NCBI RefSeq assembly: GCF_009498275.1
Contig: NZ_CP045643.1
Coordinates: forward strand, 5,084,001-5,148,000
Source of the DNA: Streptomyces fagopyri
GTDB lineage: Bacteria > Actinomycetota > Actinomycetes > Streptomycetales > Streptomycetaceae
DNA length: 64,000 nucleotides
Direction: 5' to 3'
The number at the start of each line of letters is the position of its first letter. The first letter of the stretch is position 1. The position numbers and the translations under genes were made by a program. The notes beneath the pieces are model-generated. The model was not told the origin of the DNA. It searched no databases and saw only the letters and a program-made list of their open reading frames with translations. Positions 1 to 7,933 of the stretch are shown here, one piece after another.

Positions 1-141
1 GTGGCCCTGTCCGAAGTGTTGAGCCTCGCGCCGACCGTCATCATCGTTGGGCTGGGACTGATGGCTGCCAGAAAGCCACGCCCGGGAGCTCGCACCACAA
101 CCGCACCAGATCCAGCAGGGAACAGCGGGGAACCAAGGTGA
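1..141 (+). CDS. Small hydrophobic protein, possibly cut by the window edge
   Basis: A GTG-started reading frame of 46 codons begins at the first base, so the true start may lie upstream. It encodes a short hydrophobic segment (LAPTVIIVGLGLM, about residues 8-21) followed by a basic, proline-rich tail, consistent with one membrane segment. Its stop overlaps the start of the next small ORF by four bases (GTGA), a coupling typical of small genes on Streptomyces integrating elements. I do not recognise the family. The integrase remnant 1.3 kb away makes an integrated-element origin plausible, but that is inference. Confidence 0.4.
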   Translation: MALSEVLSLAPTVIIVGLGLMAARKPRPGARTTTAPDPAGNSGEPR

Positions 142-239
142 ACGCGGCCCATTCCAACGAGGCCGCAGACGCGCTGTTCGCCCAGGTCAGCGCCCGAACC
201 GGCCCCGAATGCCCGCAGCTTCCCAAGCTGAGAGCGTGA
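138..239 (+). CDS. Very small hypothetical protein, coupled to the previous ORF
   Basis: A 33-aa frame starts with a GTG that overlaps the preceding TGA. The peptide is polar (begins VNAAHSNEAADALF) with one cysteine and no recognised domain. The overlap is the only real evidence that it is translated. It may be the truncated start of a longer protein from a mobile element. Confidence 0.3.
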   Translation: MNAAHSNEAADALFAQVSARTGPECPQLPKLRA

Positions 240-477
240 CGGGTGCACATCGAGTGGCCGCATCGCCCTTGTTTCCAGGGCGTGTTGCCTTCGGTGTGTC
301 AGCAACGGCCATCTGCACGGGTGCAGCCTGTCGTCACCGTTCCGTCACAAGCAGTCGCCGCACGGAACCCTGCCGCTCTCCCGCCCTGTCTGCACTCACG
401 TACCACGACCACGCGTACCGCGGGACAACAACCGACGACCGAAACCCGCGGACGAGGCGACTCAGGGGGACGACAGC

Positions 478-1047
478 ATGCGGCACAGCAACGGCATTCG
501 CAGGGCGGCTCTGGCGACGACGGCGGTCACGGCCGTCGCCTTGGCGGCGACCGGCATCCTGCCCGGCACCGCCATGGCGGCGAGCACCACCACCTCGGCC
601 CCGCCGCCCGCCTGCCCCGCCTCCGCCCTCCAGGTCAGCGCCCGGCAGGCCGCCCACCCGCCCGTCGGGACCGGGACCGGGGCGGCGGTCGTGCAGTTCA
701 CCAACGTCTCCCGGAAGACGTGCGTCCTGAAGGGCCATCCGACGGTCGCGGGCGCCGGCAACGGCTCCCCCGCCCACAACACCCCGCTCAAGGTCACCCC
801 CACCGGCAGGGCGGCCACCGTGACGGTCCGGCCGCACGGCAAGGCGTGGGTGAAGCTGACCTTCGTCCAGGTCCAGGGGGAGGGCGACGGCTACTGCGTG
901 TCGGGCAAGACCCCGGCGGTGTATCCGACGATGGTCATCGGGCTGCCGCACTCCGGGAAGCACCAGGTCGCCCTGAACGACGGGTGGTGGGCCGAGTGCG
1001 ACAACAAGGTGACCGTCACCCCGGTCTCGGCGGTCAAGCCTTCCTGA
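478..1047 (+). CDS. Secreted DUF4232 domain protein
   Basis: This 189-aa protein has an N-terminal signal peptide (positively charged start, hydrophobic core about residues 12-30, AMA-type cleavage near residue 34). A DUF4232 domain follows, recognisable by the C-P-A-S-L start, the FTN.S...C.L.G.P pattern and the later Y-C-V-S-G segment; the paired cysteines fit disulphides outside the cell. An ATG follows GGGGGACGACAGC, a good ribosome-binding site. DUF4232 proteins are common secreted actinobacterial proteins of unknown function. It stands alone, flanked by remnants of an integrated element. Confidence 0.85.
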   Translation: MRHSNGIRRAALATTAVTAVALAATGILPGTAMAASTTTSAPPPACPASALQVSARQAAHPPVGTGTGAAVVQFTNVSRKTCVLKGHPTVAGAGNGSPAHNTPLKVTPTGRAATVTVRPHGKAWVKLTFVQVQGEGDGYCVSGKTPAVYPTMVIGLPHSGKHQVALNDGWWAECDNKVTVTPVSAVKPS

Positions 1048-1304
1048 CCCCCCGTCCCCACAAAACGAGCAGCCTGCATGACGATCGCGCTGAGGTTCCG
1101 ACGGGGCGTGTCGAAGGTGCCGACTCTCGGTCGAGCGGGCTGAAGCTGGGCCGTCTCTGGGCCGTCCGAGGTTGCTCAACAGCGGCCGAGGACGACCAAC
1201 GACGACCACCAGGCGCACGAGCCCACCGCCCCTGAGCAGGGAAGCAGCAGGTCACCAAGATCTCCGGCAAGACCCAGGGCAAGAAGAAGTAGGTTCCGTG
1301 ATCG

Positions 1305-1345
1305 CGCCTCCGACCTGCGTTAACTGCGCAGATCGGAGGCGTTTT
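1305..1345. terminator. Inverted-repeat terminator with T-run
   Basis: Two 15-base arms (1305-1319 and 1327-1341) pair with a single mismatch and are followed by TTTT on the plus strand. It lies after a lysine-rich 17-codon frame ending at 1290 (reading ...ISGKTQGKKK, stop) that may be the tail of a decayed gene, and before the end of the minus-strand integrase remnant. It could stop transcription from both sides. Confidence 0.6.
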
Positions 1346-1370
1346 CATGCTGTGGAACCTCCCTGGAACC

Positions 1371-1550
1371 TCAGTCGGTGTGATCTTGCGGCCGGAGGGT
1401 CTTCCGGGCCCGGGCCCGGGCCAGGCTGCTCGGCATGAGGTGTGCGTACACCTTCGGCGTCAGCCCCGGATCGGAGTGCCCCAGGTGCTCACCGACTGCC
1501 TTGATGCTCTCTCCTGCGTCCGACAGAACCGACGTGCGGAAGTGCGGGCA
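1371..1550 (-). pseudogene. C-terminal remnant of a tyrosine site-specific recombinase (integrase)
   Basis: Read on the minus strand, 59 residues match the end of a Streptomyces phage/plasmid-type tyrosine integrase: FRTSVLSDAGESIKAVGEHL, then GHSDPGLTPKVYAHLMPSS, with the catalytic tyrosine in VYAHL and the HLGHS box before it. The rest of the protein (N-terminal and core-binding domains, the first catalytic Arg) is absent upstream; only 20 or so unrelated in-frame codons follow before 1600. This is a dead fragment of an element that once integrated here. Its 3' end would have lain near an attachment site, but no matching tRNA end was found. Confidence 0.75.
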
Positions 1551-1684
1551 TGTCGAAGAGCGATGACTACGCGAGAAACAGTGTGAGACTGACCATATGG
1601 GGAGCCCTTGCCGGGTTGGCCGTCGGCTTCGCGATTCCGGTGTTCATATTCGTGGCCTTCCTGCTGGATGAGTGGCGGTACTAG
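1550..1684 (+). CDS. Small single-span membrane protein (44 aa)
   Basis: An ATG frame of 44 codons gives a short polar N-terminus (MSKSDDYARNSVRLTIW), one strong membrane segment of about 22 residues (GALAGLAVGFAIPVFIFVAF) and a short tail LLDEWRY. The ribosome-binding site is modest (CGGAAG, 10 bases upstream). It overlaps the integrase remnant on the other strand by one base, so it lies right at the rearrangement edge. The family is unknown. The clean membrane-anchor architecture makes translation plausible but unproven. Confidence 0.4.
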   Translation: MSKSDDYARNSVRLTIWGALAGLAVGFAIPVFIFVAFLLDEWRY

Positions 1685-1807
1685 CAAGGCGATCCGGGCC
1701 CTCTCCGGGTCCTCCCAGGGCGGCCAACGCTGACAGGCAACGACGGCCGATGACCGCTCGAAAACGAGTCAGTTGGGGCGCGCACTCCGCCGGCCAGGGA
1801 CTCCGGC

Positions 1808-2080
1808 TCACCTCAGGAAGTCCGGCTCCGGCTGCTCCCTCGCCTCCGCCTGTGCTCCCGCAGCGCGCAGGGCCGTGACTGCCGCCTCGGCGGCTTCTTC
1901 AGGTATGCCGTCGAGAATTGTCGCGGGTACCCGCGTTGCCAGGACCTTGCTGCGCCAGAGACTCAGCCCGGTCAGCCGTCGTACGACCTGAGCGACGTCC
2001 AGCACCTGGACGCCGGGGTCGGTGAGCACGACGTCATGGGGGATGTCGTCACACACCAGTAGGAAGTACTCGCCTGTCAT
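1808..2080 (-). CDS. Ribosomal protein bL12 C-terminal-domain-like protein
   Basis: This 90-aa protein begins MTGEYFLLVCDDIPHDVVL and continues with a segment resembling the bL7/L12 C-terminal domain: a strand, a helix (VLDVAQVVRRLTGLSL), a W.SK.L...VPA.IL motif and a helix-strand end (EEAAEAAVTALRAAGAQAE). Unlike bL12 it lacks the dimerisation domain and hinge. Stand-alone L12-CTD proteins occur in actinobacteria with unknown roles. A strong GGGAGGG lies 8 bases upstream of the ATG at 2080. Confidence 0.7.
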   Translation of the reverse strand: MTGEYFLLVCDDIPHDVVLTDPGVQVLDVAQVVRRLTGLSLWRSKVLATRVPATILDGIPEEAAEAAVTALRAAGAQAEAREQPEPDFLR

Positions 2081-2226
2081 CGTCGCCCTCCCGTCCCTTC
2101 GGAGCCGTGGGCTTAGTCTGCCTCCGCGGGTCAGCGGGATCGGAGATCGCCGGCCGGCGGAGGCGCGGCTGACAGAACGGCCCCTCGGGCTGCTCGACGT
2201 CTGGACCGACCGCGGTGTCCCGCCGG

Positions 2227-3342
2227 CTATTTCTTCACTTCGGAGGCGGCGCGCAGGGCGAGCAGTCGCTGGTCGAGTGCCGCGAAGTCGGGGTGGGGTA
2301 CGGTCCGGCTCGTCTGTCCGGTGAAGAGGACGATCGCGATGGTGCTGTGGTCGGCCCAGATGCAGACGGGCATCTGGGCGGGCCCCGCGGTGGTGACAGC
2401 GCACTGGGTCGTGCCGCCGAGTTGTCCGCTGGGCTCGTCCGTCTTGTCCTTGACGGCACCGCCGCTCCGGTCGAACGCGGCCCACGCGGACGCCACCTCG
2501 GTGCCGGGGGCGAGGATTTTGCCGTACCCGCCCATCACGACCATCTGTGGCATGCGGTCGCCGAGGTGGGTGGAGTACGCCGCCTGCGCGGGAGTGGCGC
2601 CCTCCTTGGCGATCTCGTCGTTGCTCTTCGCGAGATCCTTGGCCAGCGCGTTGGACGGGTCCGACGAAAGCCCCTGGAAGCTTTCCGGCGGAGCCAGTTT
2701 GTACTGGCCCGCCTCGGTGACCGTGGTCATGCCGATGTAGGCGACCACGCCCACGGCACCGACGACCAGGACGGCGACCGCGCCCAGACACCCGAGCAGG
2801 CGTCTTCGGCGGCGCGGCTTCTCGGGGGCCGGATCAGGGGCGGCCGGGTGGGCCGGGGCCGCCGTCGGGGTGTGGGGAGATGACGCGTAGTCCCCGTCGA
2901 GGTGTCCGAGTTCGGCGTAGGGGTCGGGTCGACGAGGTCGCTCGTACGGCGCGTGCTGCTCGTCGAGCCGGCCCAGTTCGGCGTACGGGTCGGGCCGCAG
3001 CGGTCGCTCCGGCTGCCTGCGCGGATGCGCGTAGGGCTGCCCGTACGGCGCTTGGCCCGATCGCCCGTTCGGACTCGGGTACGACTGCCCCGTTTCGTAC
3101 GACTGGCCCTCGGGCCACCCGTACGGAGGTCGCTCAGGACCAGGACCCGGGTACGGCTGTCCGTGCGGATCCGGGTACGGCTGTCCGTGCGGAACCTGGT
3201 CCTGCCGGTCGTACGGCATTTCGTACGGCTGATTCTGGGGCTGCCCGCGCGGGCCGGGGTGCGGCTGCCCGTACGGGTCCTGGTGCGGCTGCCCGTAAGG
3301 ATCAGCGGAATCGCCCCACGGCGAGGGCGGGTGCGTCGACAT
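2227..3342 (-). CDS. Membrane-anchored protein with long proline/glycine/glutamine/tyrosine-rich cytoplasmic region
   Basis: The 371-aa protein starts with about 160 residues of repeated YGQP/DPYG/PYGQPHP units, typical of disordered Streptomyces cytoplasmic tails. A single membrane span follows (LLGCLGAVAVLVVGAVGVVA), then an extracytoplasmic domain of about 170 residues (QYKLAPPESFQGL... to VKK). The outer domain resembles the uncharacterised sensory-like domains often found after such tails; I cannot name it. I chose the ATG at 3342 over an in-frame ATG at 3351 because the MSTHPP start fits the family; neither has a strong ribosome-binding site. It lies downstream of the caspase operon on the same strand. 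Confidence 0.7.
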   Translation of the reverse strand: MSTHPPSPWGDSADPYGQPHQDPYGQPHPGPRGQPQNQPYEMPYDRQDQVPHGQPYPDPHGQPYPGPGPERPPYGWPEGQSYETGQSYPSPNGRSGQAPYGQPYAHPRRQPERPLRPDPYAELGRLDEQHAPYERPRRPDPYAELGHLDGDYASSPHTPTAAPAHPAAPDPAPEKPRRRRRLLGCLGAVAVLVVGAVGVVAYIGMTTVTEAGQYKLAPPESFQGLSSDPSNALAKDLAKSNDEIAKEGATPAQAAYSTHLGDRMPQMVVMGGYGKILAPGTEVASAWAAFDRSGGAVKDKTDEPSGQLGGTTQCAVTTAGPAQMPVCIWADHSTIAIVLFTGQTSRTVPHPDFAALDQRLLALRAASEVKK

Positions 3343-3499
3343 GATCGGCATCAGAACGCGCACATGGGTGAATGATCAACTGTGTATGGATGAAATCTCG
3401 GCTGTGTCGCCACCTGTCGCCGGGCGGCCCCCTCGGCGCTGGGGCCAAGCATCGCCGAAGGGATCCGGGGCAGGATCGATGGGTAGACGCCGGCCGCGG

Positions 3500-4630
3500 T
3501 CACGCTCCCGTGGGCCCGCCGCGGGAGAGCTCCCGGCTCCAGTGGGCCAGGGCACGCTCCGTTCCGGGAAGGGCCCGGTGGCCGGGCGCCGTCGCGCGGA
3601 CGGCGTCGACCAGGGCGGACAGCAGCGCCGCGGCCTGTCCGGGGGAGCCGGCGGCACCGGTCGTGACGGCGTGGTTGCGGCGGACGTCGATACTGAAGTC
3701 GTCCAGCGGGCCCAGGACTTCGGAGGCGTCCCGGGCGAGGCCGGCCAGGACGTGGACCAGTTGCGCGAGTACCGCCGGGTCGGGGACGGGGGTGCCGGGT
3801 GAGGGCTCGGTGAGATTCTTGAGGCGCTGGGCGAAGGCGCCCCGGGCACGCAGTCCCGCCGGCGTCCGCCGGGTGCCGTGGGCCGGGTTGACCGCCAGTG
3901 CGATGTGACCCGAGCCGTCGACCGTCTGCTGGTGGGGCGCGGGATATCCGGCGGGGAAGATTCCCGTCCGGGGTGCCGGGGTGGTCGGCAGGACCACCGC
4001 CAGCCGGTCGTAGAGGGCGGAGAGACCGAGATGGCGGGGCCCGTCGGGTATGCCCTCGTCGAGGATCCTGAGCAGTTCCCCGGTGAAGCCGGTATGCGTT
4101 CCCCCGGGCGGGAACAGGGCCTTCTGGGTACGGCCGCACGCGGTGAGCAGGTGGATGCCGTGGCCGTCGGGACCGAGGGCGCGGCCGGAGAAGCAGCAGT
4201 CGAGAATCGCGACCTTGTGCCTCGCGGGCGACTCCCGCAGCAGACTGGCGACCTCGGTGAACGGCAGGGACGGGTTCGGATCGCCCCCCGCGCCGTTCTG
4301 ACCGGAGGGGGTGAGCGCCAGGCACAGACGGTCGTCCCGGCCGAGCAGCCCGTGCCCGCAGTAGACGAAGAGCAGCAGGTCGGCGTCCGGTTCCCGGACC
4401 ATGCGGCCCAGGGGGTCCAGCACCTGACGGGTGTCGGCGGGCTCCGGGACCACCGTGGTCCGCCGCGCGTCGAACACCCCCCGGTCGCCGCTGAGGGCGG
4501 CCCCGAGCGCCCGGACCGAGGCCCCGGCCTGGGGCATGCGGGACAGGGCGCTGGGGCGGACGTGCAGACCGGTGCCGACGAGCAGCGCGTACGAGGCGGC
4601 GGGGGCGGGGCGCCACGCGGCCCAGGTCAT
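3500..4630 (-). CDS. Caspase-like (peptidase C14) protease
   Basis: This 376-aa protein has the clan CD caspase fold signatures. There is a hydrophobic strand with the catalytic histidine (LLLFVYCGHG, His93) and a second strand with the catalytic cysteine (KVAILDCCFSG, Cys146, compare DSCHSG in metacaspases). The region after about residue 200 is helical and unassigned, and may be an effector-associated domain. The ATG overlaps the TGA of the EACC1 gene by four bases (ATGA), so the two are translationally coupled. Caspase/EACC1 pairs are described in predicted bacterial conflict systems where proteolysis is the effector. The activating signal cannot be seen here. Confidence 0.85.
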   Translation of the reverse strand: MTWAAWRPAPAASYALLVGTGLHVRPSALSRMPQAGASVRALGAALSGDRGVFDARRTTVVPEPADTRQVLDPLGRMVREPDADLLLFVYCGHGLLGRDDRLCLALTPSGQNGAGGDPNPSLPFTEVASLLRESPARHKVAILDCCFSGRALGPDGHGIHLLTACGRTQKALFPPGGTHTGFTGELLRILDEGIPDGPRHLGLSALYDRLAVVLPTTPAPRTGIFPAGYPAPHQQTVDGSGHIALAVNPAHGTRRTPAGLRARGAFAQRLKNLTEPSPGTPVPDPAVLAQLVHVLAGLARDASEVLGPLDDFSIDVRRNHAVTTGAAGSPGQAAALLSALVDAVRATAPGHRALPGTERALAHWSRELSRGGPTGA

Positions 4631-5040
4631 CCATCCGCTCCGGGCGGGGCGACGGCGAACGCGGAGAGCTGGGCCATGACCGCGGGCAGTTGGGCCTCGT
4701 CGTCGACCGTGCCACTGACCCGGGTGCCGTCCGGTCGCACCGCCTCGAACTCGATCCGCCGGTAGGACGGACGCCGTTGCTGCAGCCAGAGGAAGAACGC
4801 GTTGGTGACCGCGGCGACCACCGCGGCGGAGGCGTTGATGATGTCCACGGCGACGGCGACATCGCCCTGTTCACCGGGGGCGGGCGGCGAGGTGCGCAGG
4901 TTCGCCCTGCCGCCCAGCTGGTCCGTGGCGTTGATCCACTCCGCCAGGTTCCGGTTCAGGGCGTCGGCCCGAGCCTGCGCTCCCGGGAAGGTGAAGGTGA
5001 GCGCGTTCTCCGGCGCCTGGGACGCGGGTGCTTCGGGCAT
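4627..5040 (-). CDS. EACC1-type effector-associated constant component
   Basis: The 137-aa protein has an N-terminal alpha/beta part (ALTFTFPGAQARADALNRNL), a long hydrophobic helix (DIINASAAVVAAVTNAFFLW, about residues 66-86) and a C-terminal strand region (IEFEAVRPDGTRVSG...). This is the layout of the EACC1 family, small proteins encoded next to caspase, trypsin or other effectors in actinobacterial conflict operons. AGGAG lies about 9 bases before the ATG at 5040. The helix may insert in or contact the membrane. Family assignment is by pattern memory, not search. Confidence 0.7.
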   Translation of the reverse strand: MPEAPASQAPENALTFTFPGAQARADALNRNLAEWINATDQLGGRANLRTSPPAPGEQGDVAVAVDIINASAAVVAAVTNAFFLWLQQRRPSYRRIEFEAVRPDGTRVSGTVDDEAQLPAVMAQLSAFAVAPPGADG

Positions 5041-5153
5041 GTCCGGTGGCTCCTGTTCGTCGGTCGGATCGGTGCGGGAGTGAGTGCGGGTGTGGGTGTG
5101 GGTGCGGGTGCGGGAGCGGAAACAGAAGCAGGTGCGGGAGCGGGATGCGGCGG

Positions 5154-6422
5154 TCAGCCGCCGGGGCCCAGGTCGGCCCAGTCGGCCCAACCGGTGCCGG
5201 CACCCGTGCCGGTGCCGGTGCCGGGCCCAGTGCCGGCGTCTCCGGCGGATGCTCCGTCGGGGCGGGTGTCCGGCTGTCGCCGGCTGAGCGCGAAGAGTTC
5301 GGGATCGCCGGGCTCCTCGTGGGGCAGGCGGAAGACGGCGGCCGCCTCGTCGGCGTCCACGAGATCGGCGAGCGCCGTCACCGTGCCCGGATCGCTCAGC
5401 CACAGTTGTCCCCGGGACGGTGCCCGCAGGAACGCGGGGACCTCCTGCCAGTACGCCTCGCGCTGCCAGTCCCGGTTGACGCCCAGCAGGTTGCCGCAGG
5501 CCACCTGGTGTTCCTCACCGCTCCCCGGGCGGACGGCGACCGCCCCGGAGCCCGCCGGCGCCACGGTGTGGCCGATGAGGCCGGTCAGGACGTCGGACAC
5601 CGGGGCCTCGCCCTCGACGGCGACCGAGATCCGCGCCCGGTGCAGCCGCCCGGTGTAGCGCCGCGAGGCCGCGTCGTACAGAGCGTGCGCCTCCCGGGCG
5701 AAGGGGTCGCCCGGCACGGGACCGCCGTACAAGGGGTCGGGTGGTCCCGGCGCGGCGAGTGTCCCGAACGCCTGCGCTCTCATCGTCAGGCTCTCGGCGA
5801 GTCCGGCCGGGGCGGAGCACGGTTCCAGGCACACGCTGACCACCGTCCGTCGCGGTTCCGCGGCCAGTTGGGACCAGATCCGCTCCCAGGACGGGTCACG
5901 GGCGTCGAACCGGGAGACCGCGGTCGCGATGCGTTCGGCTCCCCAGAGGCGGGTCAGGGTCCGGCAGGTGATGCGTTTGCGGATCTCGGCGATCGCGCCC
6001 CACCCCGGTACGAACGGGGCGAGCACACGCGCGATCTCCGCGGTGTCTTCGATCCGGACTCCCGTCACGTGCGCGGGCAACCGCGCGAGCGTGGGAAGCG
6101 CGTCCCGCGCGGCCCGGACCGCGGCTGCCGGGTCGGCGCCGTACAACTGGGCGATGACGACGGTTTCGATCCGTCCGCTCGCCGGATCGCTGATGAACCG
6201 CAGGTCCCAGCGGGCGGTGGTGCGATCCGTCCACAGGGCCGCCAGCCAGGTCCGCTCGGCGGCGACGCGGTCGGCTCGGCGCCGGGCCTCGGAGAACTCC
6301 GGGTAGAGGCCCCCGGGCAGGGGGACGGGACTCAGCGAGAAGGCGATGTAGGCCCAGCTCTCCCCGCCGGGGGCACCGCGCAGCAGAACGCCCCGCGCGC
6401 CCTCCGGAGCGGCTTCGGCCAT
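5154..6422 (-). CDS. Hypothetical protein of the caspase/EACC1 operon (422 aa)
   Basis: I do not recognise this protein. It has no signal peptide or membrane segment. The first 380 residues look like a mixed alpha/beta globular protein (for example ETVVIAQLYGADPAAAVRAA, RTVVSVCLEPC, and a late DADEAAAVFRLP segment reminiscent of the end of the N-terminal domain in FtsK/TraC-like ATPases). A glycine/threonine-rich low-complexity tail (GTGPGTGTGTG) precedes a W-A-D-W-A-D end. It lies between a membrane protein gene and EACC1 on the same strand, with a 113-bp GTGCGG-rich gap to EACC1, so it is probably part of the same operon. Confidence 0.75.
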   Translation of the reverse strand: MAEAAPEGARGVLLRGAPGGESWAYIAFSLSPVPLPGGLYPEFSEARRRADRVAAERTWLAALWTDRTTARWDLRFISDPASGRIETVVIAQLYGADPAAAVRAARDALPTLARLPAHVTGVRIEDTAEIARVLAPFVPGWGAIAEIRKRITCRTLTRLWGAERIATAVSRFDARDPSWERIWSQLAAEPRRTVVSVCLEPCSAPAGLAESLTMRAQAFGTLAAPGPPDPLYGGPVPGDPFAREAHALYDAASRRYTGRLHRARISVAVEGEAPVSDVLTGLIGHTVAPAGSGAVAVRPGSGEEHQVACGNLLGVNRDWQREAYWQEVPAFLRAPSRGQLWLSDPGTVTALADLVDADEAAAVFRLPHEEPGDPELFALSRRQPDTRPDGASAGDAGTGPGTGTGTGAGTGWADWADLGPGG

Positions 6423-6574
6423 CTGCTCTTCCCTCCCCTGGTCCCAACGGCCGTCCCCGTGCCGTCAGTTCCGCCTGTAGAGGCCCCGTCGTTCCTCCCG
6501 GGCCCTCCCGCCCCCCCACGACCGGTCGCCGGCTCGCGTCGCGCGCGGCGGGGCGAGCCGGCGACCGGGGTGCC

Positions 6575-7471
6575 TCACGGCCGGGGTTGCGCACCGCCCG
6601 TCTGGGTGCCGCCGGCCTGGGTGCCACCCGCGGGCTGGCCCCAGCCGGGCGTGGGGTTGAGGCCCGGTATCGGCGCGGACTTCGCGGGGTCGGCCTGCAC
6701 CGGAGGCAGTCCTTGGGGGAAGGCGTAGGTGACGGGCACCACGAGCTGGTCCACCGCGGTCGCGAGCCCCTCCCGGCACGCCGCGTGCACCGCCTCCCGC
6801 ATGGCCCGCACGCCCTCGGTGCGCATCATGATCCGCTCGGGTCCCAGACGGCCCATGACCGACGCGATCAGGTCCGACACGAACCCGCCGATCAGGGCGT
6901 ACCCGCGGCGCGAGCGCCACATCTGCCACCCCAGGTAGAGGCTCGTACCGTACGAGAAGACCGAGACGTAGACCTGGCACTTGCCCTCCGAGAGCACCAG
7001 GCGACTGCGGACCTGATCCCGGCCCAGCCCGGTGGCGATGACGCGTTCGGCGCGGGTGACGGGGATGAGGCGGTGCGCGAGCGTACCCGCGATGGAGATG
7101 TACGCCGAGTCGAGGGATCCGCTCCGGTCGGCCAGCAGGACCCGCCATTCGGCGATCGGTTCGACCAGACGCACCCCGAGCAGAACCACCCAGAAGGCGA
7201 CGCCCGAGGCGACGTACGCCAGCACGATCATGGCCGCGAATCCGCCGCCGCTCCCCGCGACCAGGAGGATGAGCCCGAAGAAGAGGAGCGGCAGGAACGC
7301 CAGGAACGAGGCGAGGACGGCGTAGACGAACAGTTGGAGAAGCAGCCGCCAGCCGACCGAGTCGTCGAGGTCGGTCTCCACCGGTCTGTGCAGCAGGCTC
7401 TTGTCGAGATACGCGGCGTTGGCGTCGCCGCCTCTCCAGCCGGGCAGGTTCGTGAATCCGTTCTCGTTCAT
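6575..7471 (-). CDS. Hypothetical membrane protein heading the caspase operon
   Basis: The 298-aa protein has two strong membrane segments, LLLQLFVYAVLASFLAFLPL (about residues 45-72) and MIVLAYVASGVAFWVVLL (about 80-105). A soluble domain of about 150 residues follows (RVLLADRSGSLDSAYISIAG... VHAACREGLATAVDQLV), then a Gly/Thr/Gln-rich tail. GGGGGGACCG precedes the ATG at 7471. No known domain was recognised. It is the first gene of a co-directional group (membrane protein, 422-aa protein, EACC1, caspase), which suggests a membrane-located sensor or anchor; that role is inferred. Confidence 0.75.
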   Translation of the reverse strand: MNENGFTNLPGWRGGDANAAYLDKSLLHRPVETDLDDSVGWRLLLQLFVYAVLASFLAFLPLLFFGLILLVAGSGGGFAAMIVLAYVASGVAFWVVLLGVRLVEPIAEWRVLLADRSGSLDSAYISIAGTLAHRLIPVTRAERVIATGLGRDQVRSRLVLSEGKCQVYVSVFSYGTSLYLGWQMWRSRRGYALIGGFVSDLIASVMGRLGPERIMMRTEGVRAMREAVHAACREGLATAVDQLVVPVTYAFPQGLPPVQADPAKSAPIPGLNPTPGWGQPAGGTQAGGTQTGGAQPRP

Positions 7472-7646
7472 CGGTCCCCCCAAGCGGTCACGCATCCGAG
7501 GTAGCGAGGATTACCCACCGTCGATGGATGGTCACACGGCTCCAAAGGTCTCGAAAGTGTGACAATCCAACTGGATGGAGCGAGTGCGGATTTGAGCGGG
7601 ACGCGTTGAAGTGTCTCGTCGGCGACCCGGTCCGATCGGCCGCCGC

Positions 7647-7682
7647 GAAGGGCCGTAAAGAGTCGTGAAGGGCCGTAAAGAG
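7647..7682. repeat. Two 16-bp direct repeats, 20-bp period
   Basis: GAAGGGCCGTAAAGAG occurs at 7647-7662 and again at 7667-7682. The centre-to-centre distance of 20 bp is about two helical turns, which would place a DNA-binding protein on one face of the DNA. It lies 250 bp upstream of the secreted-protein gene at 7934. Confidence 0.6.
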
Positions 7683-7838
7683 GAAAGTGCGGGGGTCGGA
7701 CCGGGGTGTGCGGCCCGCCGGACCGTTAATTCCGCCGCTTTCTGATAGGGAATGTTCCACTTGGTGCGCTCTTGTCCCTGAGAAGGGCGCACGAGTGGCA
7801 TCCAGGCGTTCGAACCCCGTCCGGTGTTCGAACCCCGC

Positions 7839-7913
7839 GCCACGGCATCCGACGCCACGGCATCCGACGCCACGGCACCTGACACGACGGCACCTGACAC
7901 GACGGCACCTGAC
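7839..7913. repeat. Five tandem 15-bp repeats
   Basis: The unit is GCCACGGCATCCGAC (copies 1-2), GCCACGGCACCTGAC (copy 3) and ACGACGGCACCTGAC (copies 4-5), followed by a decayed sixth copy (ACGACAGCAGAGGGA) that runs into the ribosome-binding site of the next gene. The graded base changes show stepwise amplification. The array ends about 20 bp before the start codon at 7934, so copy number could affect expression. Confidence 0.85.
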
Positions 7914-7933
7914 ACGACAGCAGAGGGAGACCC

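Larger units (their letters stand above)
7472..7933. other. 462-bp intergenic region with two kinds of direct repeat
   Basis: This space separates the divergent caspase operon and a secreted-protein gene. It holds two copies of a 16-base repeat, a pair of GTTCGAACCCC direct repeats (7809-7819 and 7827-7837) and a run of 15-bp tandem repeats. No convincing gene was seen. Promoters for both directions must lie here but no clear -35/-10 pair was identified. Confidence 0.6.

Noticed and set aside
7801..7840. GTTCGAACCCC repeats resembling a tRNA T-loop
   Set aside because: No acceptor, D or anticodon arm can be folded around either copy; they look like plain direct repeats.
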